In this document: positions 12,520 to 23,100 of the stretch, one piece after another
Layout of the letters: each line of letters opens with the position of its first letter
Position numbering within the stretch: the stretch's first letter is position 1
Translations under genes and position numbers: made by a program
Source of the DNA: Pachyseris speciosa
Lineage: Eukaryota; Cnidaria; Anthozoa; Scleractinia; Pachyseridae
Direction: 5' to 3'
DNA length: 64,000 nt
Assembly: GCA_016490735.1 (NCBI GenBank)
Contig: JAEMWC010000261.1
Coordinates: 680,001 to 744,000, forward strand
Notes under the pieces: model-generated
Seen by the model: only the letters and a program-made list of their open reading frames with translations
The model's database searches: none
Told to the model about the DNA's origin: nothing

Positions 12520-12681
12520 TGTGGTTAAAAGCAAAAAGAGTATCTAACTGAAAGAGCTTGATAGGATTAATGTCTCCAGGGCAAGGAAGTCTGGCTAGTG
12601 AAAAATTTGTTTTGGTTAGTGAATCACATCTGTCACTAGCCACTAGGCTAGCATGCCGAAAAGTTAGTCTCGAGCCCCGAA

Positions 12682-13559
12682 CTGGGGGGGACACATCCCT
12701 GTGGCAGGTTATTCACCGCTTTGGGTTGTATGCCTAAACACAAGAGCCTCACAAGAGTATTGGCAGAGCCTTACTTATCTCCCCAGCAGTTCGGACAAGA
12801 TACATGTAAGAGCAAAGGTAAAAGATGGCAAGACACAAGCAATGCCAAGAGCTTGGGGGAAGTTGCTACACAGACTTAACCCAACCACAGTGGGTGACCC
12901 CAAAGAAAATAGGTTATTAGAGTTACTGCCGGTGAGAAAACACATGTTACGGAACTGCGGAATGACGAAACTGACATGACATTGGATGACCTTCGCCCAA
13001 TCATTTCCGACATGCACGAAGCACATTCACCCTCCAGACAAGAAAATCGGATATTTTGAATTGTGGATTAAAATACCGACTGCTCTCAAAATTTCCATTC
13101 GATATTGGTTGTAAAGTAAACCGCACAGATCGACCAAGAGCTATGAAATGGTTTAAAAATAGAGAAAATAGCCGCCGCACGTTCCATATTAATTATTACT
13201 AGCAAACTTTCCGTTTCTCTCACCTCCCAAGCTTCCATTCCCCGACACCATCGATGTATATGCCGTCTAGCTTCAGCGAGATAATAGACCAACGTCCACT
13301 AGGAAAAGATCGAACGAGGAAAGGTTGAGAACATTAATTTAATATAAAATGAGCTTCGATCAGGATCAAGTTTTTCATGTATGAGCCGGCAAAACTGAGT
13401 GACTATCAACACCAGTGACGATGTTTATAGAAAACCGTACCATTCGCGTAGCAGATGAACCGTACTTACACATAATTCATTCCAGTGAAGATACTCAGGT
13501 AGATGGGGCTCTACGGTATCTAAAAACCGTTCCCATAACGTTTTATCCAGCATAACGGA
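12682..13559. other. No gene recognised
   Basis: Intergenic sequence upstream of the EFA6-type gene. An open frame at 12701-12979 lacks any known domain. CpG content rises toward the right end, consistent with approach to a promoter. Confidence 0.45.
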
Positions 13560-14155
13560 GCAGTTTTCCAGGCTTTGTGTGTACAAAATACTGTGTGAGA
13601 TGTCGATCGAGCTGTCGATCGAGCTTTGTGAAGGTCACGTGAGGACGGTATACCGGAAATTCAGGTTTGAGGGAGCTCAAGTGGAGTATACCTTTCGCTT
13701 TTCCGTTTTGTTGCACGCTGTTTTCTTTAACTTTGAAGGTTAAAGAAAAATGCGTTTATTTGAATATTTCCAGCTATTTATGTAACACTTCCGAATAGAT
13801 TAAGACAGAAAAAAGAATTATCGCGCAGACGCATGTCAGAATCGTGACGCACATCCGGTAACTTTATTCCTTGATTTGATTTTCGTAGGAAGTATATTTC
13901 AAAACAACCACAAATGACTTTCTTATGAGCGGTTGAAAGTAATCTGAAAGGACCCCACAATGCTTCCACACATTCTTTAGGGGATTTTCAATTCCGTGAC
14001 CGTGAGGTATTCAAATCGTGAAAAATTCGTAAATCTTCGTCCGTAGCCGACAAACCTCCGAAGTTCCGACTCGACAACGAAGACCACCGAGTACCCCTTG
14101 ATTGAATATCGTAGTGGCAAGAAATGAATTCGCCGTTTGTATCACTGCAGGAGTA
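13560..14155 (+). promoter_or_regulatory. Likely promoter and 5' UTR of EFA6-type gene
   Basis: Compared with flanking DNA this stretch is richer in CpG and holds classic promoter motifs: a CACGTG E-box in GTCACGTGAG (13634-13643), an ETS-type site in CCGGAAAT (13653-13660), another on the minus strand (CATCCGGT near 13852) and two adjacent GTCGATCGAGCT units (13602-13626). The transcription start cannot be fixed from sequence alone. No in-frame ATG precedes the chosen start close by. Confidence 0.45.
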
Positions 14156-17100
14156 ATGGCTTACGACAGATATGTAGAACTTGAAAGGCATCCTCTCGGC
14201 GGTTTTGGGTTTAGTGTCATTGGTGGAGTTGACACCCATCTTCCTCCTATGGTTTGTGCGTTGGTTCACAATGGCTCTGCACAACTGAGTGGGAAGGTGA
14301 GCGTGTTCATTTTGATTTGCAACCGTACCGTCTTCGTGTGCCGCTCCATAAGATACAACCCTAACTTTAATATCGATCTGCTAGTTCTGCCTTTTTTCAC
14401 CTAATATCTCATAGGATGTAAGCTTTTTCTTCTGCTGATGAATTATAACTTGCGAGCAACGGACAGCTTCTTTTCGACGTGTCAGTAATTCCTTGCGACG
14501 TCAAAATAACGTGTACCGGCTAATTTTATTTTTCTCGGCTTTGCTTCTCAAATTCTCTGAGCAAATACGCTTATACTTGCATTACTCAAGTGAAAAGTGG
14601 GGTAATAATTTTATTTTATCTTTACCGAAGTTCGCCTCCCAAATTGTTGTTTAGTTCAAGTTTAATAGATGTAAATCTTTTCCTTTTTTCACACAGACAA
14701 TGCAAATTGATAAAAACGCACATGTCTAGTATTTTTGGCTCATCTCTAACAGGATTTTTATGCACTGTATAAGTTGTACCATGCAAAAAATCACGAACAC
14801 CTTTACTGTAGATTCAAATTGATATGTTTATGGTGGTTTAGTCTGTGGTTTTAATAATATCAATGGACTGTTAAGGAGAAATTTATTAATATACTTGAGC
14901 TTTTGAAATAATATTTTGAATGGGCATAAGTTGATTCAGTGGAGTTTATTTCATTTTTAATGAAAATTATAAGCCGCATGCACTGAAATGGAATTCGCAA
15001 TTTCATATGTTTACAGCCCCATGTAAACAAGGATACATTAAATGTGGGCTCTTACTAGTGTGTTTTAGCTTGTTAGATACAAAACACTACATGTTATGAG
15101 CCTGGCAGGACCTATAAGTGTGACAGAGGAAAATATAATTTTGCAGCGTTTGGACTTTTATACGTATGTTTCGTTTCTTGCCTTCTTACATTTTATTGGA
15201 TTGAGAATCAACAGTGCCCCGGGCAGTTGTGTCAAGCTGAGCAACTAAAAATTACTACCGCCCAGTCTGGTTTGGAAGCAAAAAATTTGTATTGCTTAAA
15301 CAGGTGGACAGATTACTCTGACAAGCTTAAAGAATTTCCGCAAATGAAAACATTGATTTTGTTTCTAATGCAATATGAGCTTATAAGCTTAGTTTATATA
15401 TCGCGGTGAACGCGGTGATTTCTGTGCATTTTACCTTTATAAAATTTTTTTGCACATTATTAAAATAGTTATATTCTGGTATTCTTCTGGTATTATATAT
15501 TCTGTCACCTTGTTGGAACCTTATCATGAACACATTATTTTGTGTTATAAAATAATGATACAAAAAATTCTACAAATCAAACTGGTGTCAAGATCTATAG
15601 GAGCACAGTAGTTTTACAGCTGATGTGAGAGTATAAGAAATGTTTTTTTATTATTTAAAAGATTTATGGAATCAACAATATTATCAAGCTGTATATCAAT
15701 AGGATTTCACACAATGAAGAAACCACAAAAATTCATATCAGCTCATGGTGAATTATCAATGAATGCAGGGTATCTCATCAGTTTGAAACATTCTGAGAAC
15801 AATAATACCATCATTCATTCACATACAAGTTCCCTTTATTTGCAAAGTTTCCTGTCATTTATTGTAACACAGCATGCTAGAAGTATTTTTTTCCATGAAG
15901 GTGGCTTGAATAATTTCTCATTTCCTTTGAAAAGATTTGCTTTTTGTTGAAAACAGGGCATACAATCCTGTTGTACAGTGTATTTGATGGGGAGTTATGT
16001 CTTAACTTTAAAGCCAAAATCATTCTTGAGCATACAAACCACTTTGTCTAGTAGAAAGACAAAATATTGTGTATTTTAATAGTTATTTATAGATTGTTGT
16101 ACATGTATGCACCCACTAAAAGGTACAGTCCATTAATCATAGAGTTCTGGATACAATGCACCATGAAATTAGTAAGTTAGCGAATCTGGGAATGTCAATA
16201 ATTTAAGTCGTAATTAAAGTGGATATCAAAGGAAGAATGTAAATGAACGAAATTCCCACAGGAGGTGTGATTTCCTGCTATGCTGACACTGTACCTGTGA
16301 GCCATCATCTGTTGGTCAGGAAATTTTAAAACTGGTAGGCACTCCATGTAAGGGGACACCAATTATACTGAGTTACATAGCTGAATGGAAGTTATTGCCT
16401 TTTTAAGAATTCAAAGGTTCAAAATGATTTAATGCCATGAACATAGAACATAAACAATGTGATTGCTCATTCACAGTCACTGGAAAATTTCGGTCATCTT
16501 CTGTCATTAATTGATATACTGGACGGTGTCTTCAAAGTTACCTTTGGAAACCTTAGGTTAGTCCAGGTTAGCATGTGTGAAACTTTGTGTCATCTTAGAA
16601 AGACCGAAAGTAATTAATTTTTCAGCTTTCAGCTGGCTTCTGTTATTTCTTACATGTAATTTGTAGCTCTTACAGCTGCAGTTTACCTTGTGAAAGCTTA
16701 CATGTGCACATACATGTACAATGTAAATGCACAACGTATCACAACCAAAGTGTTGATGATGTTATAGTTACTGTATGAACAGGTCTGCAGTGTCTAAAAT
16801 TATCTGCTGACAGCTGTTTTAATTTTAGGTTTTTGCTGGAGATGTAATTTTGGAAGTTAATGATCAACCTATTACTCATTTCACCACAAGCCAAGGTAAG
16901 CATAATAATAAGGCATTCAGATATCAGTACATGTAAGTGACTGATGTTAGGAATACTGTGTATTTATGATTATATTGTAGTTAAAATAATAATCTTGACT
17001 TGCTGCAGAAAGTTGGTTTGAAGTGGGGGCTATTGTGAAACAGTATATACATGTAGTAATTCTTTAAAGTGCTACTATGATCAGAAAATCACTTGTCTTT

Positions 17101-20100
17101 TTTCTTCAAATTTCGAAAGTGTGTTTGCTTAACAACCGACTCACGAAATATCAAGCTTTAATTTGGTGAAGTTAGTTTTTTATTTTAAATGAAATATTTC
17201 TATTTAGTGCTCAGCCATTACTAACTTCAAAATCTTGAGAGAACTGGATCGAGGACAAAATGACATAGAAAGCTCACAAAAATAAGAATGCAATGTGTGT
17301 AAACCCAGCTGATTTAGAATGCGTGTACCTTAGTGCCAACCGTTTTCCTACGATATAGGAAAACAAAATTCGAACTTCCATTTTCATTTGCCGTTTTCCT
17401 ACAACTTGGGAAAATGGAATTCAAGCTTCTATTTTCGTTTTCTGTTTTCGTACGACATGGGAAAATGGAATTCGAACTTCCATTTTCATTTTCCATTTTC
17501 CTACGACATGGGAAAACGGAATTCGAACTTCCATTTTCGTTTTCCGTTTTCCTAACACACTGAAAAACAGAATTCAAACTTTGATTTTTGTTTTTTGTTT
17601 CCGTATTTTTGGCATTTCTGTATTTCATTTAAACCGGAAGAGTGTCAGCCCTTCCTGTGAATGAGCGCAAGAAAATGGAATTATTATGGAGTTACAAATC
17701 ACGGAATGAAATTGCTTTTTAGGTCCCACTATTAAGTTAAACAAGTTCAATAGGCTGTTTGGACCTAGATAACTGCATAAATGTAACATAAATATCGCCT
17801 TTCTCGAAATAGTTTTCTAAATATCTTGAAAAAGTTTTAAATATCTCAAAAATGTCTGGCTTTATTTTCATAAAATAATATTACAGTAACAACCTCACAA
17901 AGTAGCCTGTCTTCTAAAATGGCAACACAAATTTCAGCATGACTGTCAGCAAATGTCATTGCACAGAATACAACAAAACTCTAAACGATTTTACATTAAG
18001 TCGGCCTTAGACTTATTTCAGTACCCAACAGCCTCCAAGAAGACTAGGGCAGTGCAGTTACAAGCAGAGTTATCGATTATTTACTTGGAGCATTGACCAG
18101 CGCTACCTCTACGCGGTCTAAAAGGGACACTATTATATGGTATGTGTGTGAGTTGGCATCAGGTTCAGAGGGTACGTCATCTGGAACTGTAATCACTGCA
18201 TCTGACCTTTTAGCATCAGTATCCACCGGCCATTCTGTTGAACAGGCAATCGCTAACATAAGACACATGGCATATATTATAAATGGAGAGTACTGTTGAA
18301 TCTGATTACTGCAGGCCTATATGAGGAGATTTGTTTGAATTTCTGTCACTGTAATGCCAATGCCCTAATTAACATTGAACTACATGTAAGTAGCTGTCTT
18401 TCTCAATTTTTCTAGGAAAAAAATGTGATTTGAATAAGTTTTCCTCATCAAATTCCAAATATAATTTTTTCTAAATATCATGAGATGTTCTAAATATCCC
18501 AAAATCCTATATATATATATCTCAAAAAAAAAAAATACCCAGATATTTGTATCTAGGCCTAAGGCTTTTCATGATTCGATCATGATAGATTTGGAATATA
18601 ACCTCATGCTGCGATGTTGAACAGTCAACTGTGCCATCAGCAACGAATGCCATGAAGCCATGATAAGTGCAAAGCCTTTTTACACTTTGCTAACTACAGC
18701 CCCTTAGATTCAAGTGACAGTTCTTAATTACCTCGAGATAAGAAGGTCTTCATAGCTGTTATTTAAATTTCCGCAATAAGAAAATGGTGTGAAAAAAGAC
18801 TTCATCAAAGGATATTTTCTAAGGTGGTCATCTTGTTTGTTATCATCTGTGGTTTGTTAGCGACAGAAAGTGCCAAGTGAACATTCTTCTGGTTCAAGTG
18901 AACTAGGATTCATATAAGGATTTATATAAAGGAGGTTGGAATATACGACCGCTTAAGGCGGGAGCATCTAGGGGGTGGTGGGGGGAGGCATGCTCCCTGG
19001 GAAATTTTGAAATGTTGGAGTCAACCAGTTGCGTCAAAAGGAAGGAAAATGCAAAAGAGATCAACATTATTTTATTGATGCGCATTCAAGTTTATATTTT
19101 ACAAATCTATGTTAAATTCAGTTGATGTGACTTTAGCGATTGAGGTCAGCAGGCTTAAAAGGCTTGCTTTTTTATGCTTTTTTGTGCTTCATAAAAAAAA
19201 TTGAAGAAACAAGCAACTAACCCTAGCAAGAAGCACACCAAAGCTTATCTTAACGCCCCCAGTGATGCATGCCGGACTGCAGATCCAAAAAATGCTCAAT
19301 TTGCGGCTGTGAGTGCTCTATTGTGTTTATTTTTTTTACATTACCAGGTCCTGCCTTATCTTATTTTTTCAGCACGTTTCTGTGGCGAAAAACGAAAATC
19401 GAAGTTCAAATTCCAGTTTTCAAAATACAAGTATTAGGAAAACGGAAAACGAAAATGGAAGTTTGAATTCCATTTTCCCATGTCGTGGGAAAATGGAAAA
19501 TGAAAATGGAAGTTCAAAATCCATTCTCCCATGTCGTAGGAAAACGGAAAACAAAAATGGAAGTTCGAATTCCATTTTCCAATGTTGTAGGAAAACGGTA
19601 AACGAAAATGGAAGTACGAATTCCGTTTTCCAATGTCGTAGGAAAATGGAAAACGAAAATGGAAGTTCAAAATCCGTTTTCCCATGTCGTAGGAAAACGG
19701 AAAACATAAATGGAAGTTCGAATTCCGTTTTCCAATGTTGTAGGAAAACGGTAAACGAAAATGGAAGTACGAATTCCGTTTTCCAATGTCGTAGGAAAAT
19801 GGAAAACGAAAATGGAAGTTCGAATTCCATTTTCCAATGTCGTAGGAAAACGGTTGGCACTAAGGTACACGCATTATTTAGTATGCAGCACGGGAATTTT
19901 GAGCTTTCAGACCCTCAAACTCGTGTTTTGCATACTTAATAAGCTGCATTCACACATTGCGTTTTTAAACCAGTGAGTAAATGACGTCATTTCATCCAGG
20001 ATCCAGCTCTCTGAGGATTAATTGGTCAGTTATGAACATGAGTAATGGCGGACCGTTAAATTAAAAAGTTGTACTCAAAATAAACAGTCTTCTGCTTGAA

Positions 20101-23100
20101 ATTAAAGCTTGAAATTTCGTTGGCACTAAGGTACATGTACACGCATTATTTGGTATGCAGCATGGGAATTTTGAGCTTTCAGACCCTCAAACTTGTGTTT
20201 TGCATACTTAATAAGCTGCATTCACACACTGCGTTTTTAAACCAGTGAGTAAATGACGTCCTTGTATCCTGGATCCAGCTCTCTGAGGACTAATTGGTCA
20301 GTTATGAACATGGGTAATAGTGGACCGTTAAATTAAAAAGTTGTACTCAAAATAAACAGTCTTCTGCTTGAAATTAAAGCTTGAAATTTCGTGAGTCGGG
20401 TGTTAAGCAAACACACTTTCAAAATTTGAAGAAAAAAGACGAGTGATTTTCTGATTGTAGTAGCACTTTAAGCCATATTTTTCACTTTTACATCTATGTG
20501 TAAATTCCCTGCATGCTGTTGTTTAATTTGGTTAAATGCAATTTAACTTAGTTAACTACAAGGAGCATTATCAGTTTGGTCTGTTAGTATTTTTTGTTCC
20601 ATTGGCCACTCTCATTTCATGGTTTATTTTCCCTGTCCGTCCTACTAGTTTTCAGCATTCTTTGGTCATACTATTAGCAGTGTTTTTATCAGCGTATTTC
20701 TGTGGTGAGTGGTCAGCGTTTTTGTTGTTAGCGGTTTGGCGTGTCCTGTCAAGGGTGTTTGTATCCCCTATGTGTTTGTGCAGGACGGTAGCAAGACATG
20801 ACTAGTGGTAGTTATTGCGTATTGTTTGCGGTGAGCGGTGAGCAGTGAGCGGTCTTTTAGCGTTTTTTGCGTGTCCTGTCAAGGGTGTTTGTATCCCTTA
20901 TGCATTTTACAGGACTGTAGCGTGTGTGGTTAGCGGTATTTGTAGTGTATTTTGTGGCCGTGGCTGGTTAGTGGTTTTTTTGCGGGTTATGGTCAGCGGT
21001 CAGTGGTCTTTGAGCTAGGCTCGCCTCTTGTCACATGACTCTGGTTTTTCTTCCCTCGTGCGAGTTCTTGCTGTCTTGGCAGATTGTTTGTTGCGTTCCC
21101 CACCCTCCCGATCCCAGGGTACATTATTGTTACTGTTATTGTTATATGATTATGATTATGATTATGATTTTTCTTTCCACTGAATTTGTATTCAGTGTGA
21201 CATGACAGGTGCCCAGGGTGTCTCCTGTTTCTGGTTCTGGGGAGCAGGGGTGTGGGGTCTCGTGGCTGGGTTGCAGACACTGGTGGCCACGTGCATGGTT
21301 CCATTGTGGAGGGGCTGGGTTACCGGTCAGCTCCTGGCTGTCTTGGGGCACCTATCCTCCATTGCGACGAACGTAGTTAATTTGTTCAGTTGTTCCTCAT
21401 TTCATGCTTCTGCTTGCTGACAATTCAGCCAATCATGTGGAATCACAGGAAATGTCAATACAAGCAATACTCGTATTTCATTTCTTGTACATCCATTGAT
21501 GTACTTTCTACAAATACTGCATCATTTACATGTAGCACTGACTTTGTTCCAAGAGTTCTGGTTCACTTAAAGAATACAAAAGAACATCTCATTGTCAACC
21601 AAGGAAATATTGAAGGATATCTGGTTTAGTTGGGGCACAGAGTTGTGAGTAATGACTGTGAAGGATAAGGCTTAGCTCCCAGTGCTCTATCCAGAAGTTT
21701 ATTTCATTTTCCAGAAGGTGACAGTTTCAAGCCACTAAGAGTTGCTCTTTTGTCATTGTTTTCCTGATCCATTGCAGCCAAACTGTCAAAAACATCATTG
21801 TCATTGTTTTCCTGATCCATTGCAGCCAAACTGTCAAAAACATCATTGTTTTCCTGATCCATTGCAGCCAAACTGTCAAAAACATCATTGACAGCATAAG
21901 AAACTCATTTATTTCCAGTTTAGGCTGGTGTGGGAGTCAATAGGTTGATATCGTCTGGCAATTAATATTAAATTATTGATCATTGTGAAATTGTTTATTA
22001 TACATGAATTATAATTGCATATCCTAATGAAGAAACTTTTTCATCTTAGTTGTAGAAAGTATTCGCAACACACAAGATAACTTAAGAGTCCGACTGAGGG
22101 ATGGTAAGATAATGTGATTTGATCTTTAACTTGTAAGGGTCAGTAATATGACCATGTACAGACTTGTGTTTATGTTGCAGGTAAAAAAAATTTAACCTAG
22201 GTTGAATCTCAATTGCCTTTGTCTCCAGGAGACAAAGGGAATTAAAGACCCATGTTCATCCAAGAGGCCTTGCGCACGTTTGTTATTGTTTTTAACCATC
22301 TCTGTTGTTCATTCTTGCGATCTGATTGGTTTACCAGATTCCCCCACTGAGTTCAAGTGGCGTCTCATAACAACGAAATGAGAATCGATTTATTTTTCTA
22401 TATTGCTGTAATTTGTTCGTATCTTTTTTGTGCCTACGAAAGACATCAGTTCCTACAAAAATGCTGCAAATATGTGTGTTTCATCATGTAAAACTTTCAG
22501 CGACTGAGGAAGCAAGGGAAGTCGATCGTTTTGCTTGCATTTACTCGCTAGTATGGCTAACTAAAAGCGACGCGGTAAAGGATTCCATAATTTTAAAAAT
22601 AAGTTACCGTCACCTTGACTACTCCTAGTCCATATATTTTAATTTTAGTGCTCCATAAGGCTTACCTTATCATTATAGAAATTGCTGGGAAGAGAAATAA
22701 ACCGCATTTGACTCAATGGATGATCATTTATCAGATACAAAACCGCGCTCGAGTCCGGTTCATTCACAGATAAATTAGAACCACATGATCAAAATATTCA
22801 CCAAGTTCGGATATCAGTTAAAATCTGGCATATCACCACGACAGATACATGTTCGGAGGTATCAAATCTTCTCTTTTCTTTGCTTAAAAAATACTAGCTA
22901 AGCAAAGTCTGAGACGGCTATTTTCCTTCGGGTTAAGTGTACAGCGCTGTCAACTTTGAGATCAGAGGTCATTTGGCAACGACCATGTATCAACAAAGTA
23001 ATGGGACAAAGTCATGTTTTGCCAGGATAATTACAAAACAAATTCAAGGAGACAATAGCCTGACAATGGAAGACAATATTCCAACAAGTTTGTGGAGACT

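Larger units (their letters stand above)
10868..12681. mobile_element. Candidate 1.8-kb element with diverged TIRs
   Basis: The left end (GAGACTAATGGTAGCC then a CTAGCC-rich stretch to about 10965) resembles the reverse complement of the right end (12595-12681, read backward GAGACTAACTTTTCGGCATG). Similarity is patchy, so boundaries are tentative. It contains the tandem duplication and palindrome listed separately and no recognised protein. Confidence 0.35.
17068..20467. mobile_element. 3.4-kb TTAA-flanked element with array-bearing TIRs
   Basis: The outer sequences AGTGCTACTATGATCAGAAA (17068) and its complement ending at 20467 are bounded by TTAA on both sides (17064-17067, 20468-20471), the target choice of piggyBac-type elements. 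Similarity of the two ends runs inward through TTCGAAAGTGTGTTTGCTTA to a shared TTGGCACTAAGGTACACGC and into opposed 51-bp arrays. Between them (17640-19200) nothing like a transposase was seen. On the right, a 267-bp block is present twice (19852-20118, 20119-20390). Probably non-autonomous. Confidence 0.75.
14156..22103 (+). other. PDZ-domain exons 1-3 of EFA6-type gene
   Basis: Exon 1 (14156-14296) carries the carboxylate-binding loop [11 protein letters not shown] (residues 14-24). Exon 2 (16829-16895) carries [12 protein letters not shown], the usual core after the loop. Exon 3 (22050-22103) carries [18 protein letters not shown], the last helix and strand. Phases are 0, 1, 1, so only the joined transcript gives a full PDZ. 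Introns 1 and 2 (2.5 and 5.2 kb) contain the TTAA-flanked element at 17068. Confidence 0.9.

Noticed and set aside
12701..12979. 92-residue plus-strand frame before the EFA6 promoter
   Set aside because: No domain, overlapping open frame on the other strand, no splice support.
17314..17628. Minus-strand frame of the same repeat type
   Set aside because: Inverted counterpart of the array at 19.4-19.9 kb, not a gene.
17335..19860. CRISPR-like repeat arrays
   Set aside because: Repeats are contiguous 51-bp units without unique spacers, in a eukaryotic intron.
19313..19939. 208-residue plus-strand frame with [20 protein letters not shown] repeats
   Set aside because: It is generated by a 51-bp non-coding array in a transposon end; inverse frames are equally open and no start or splice context supports it.
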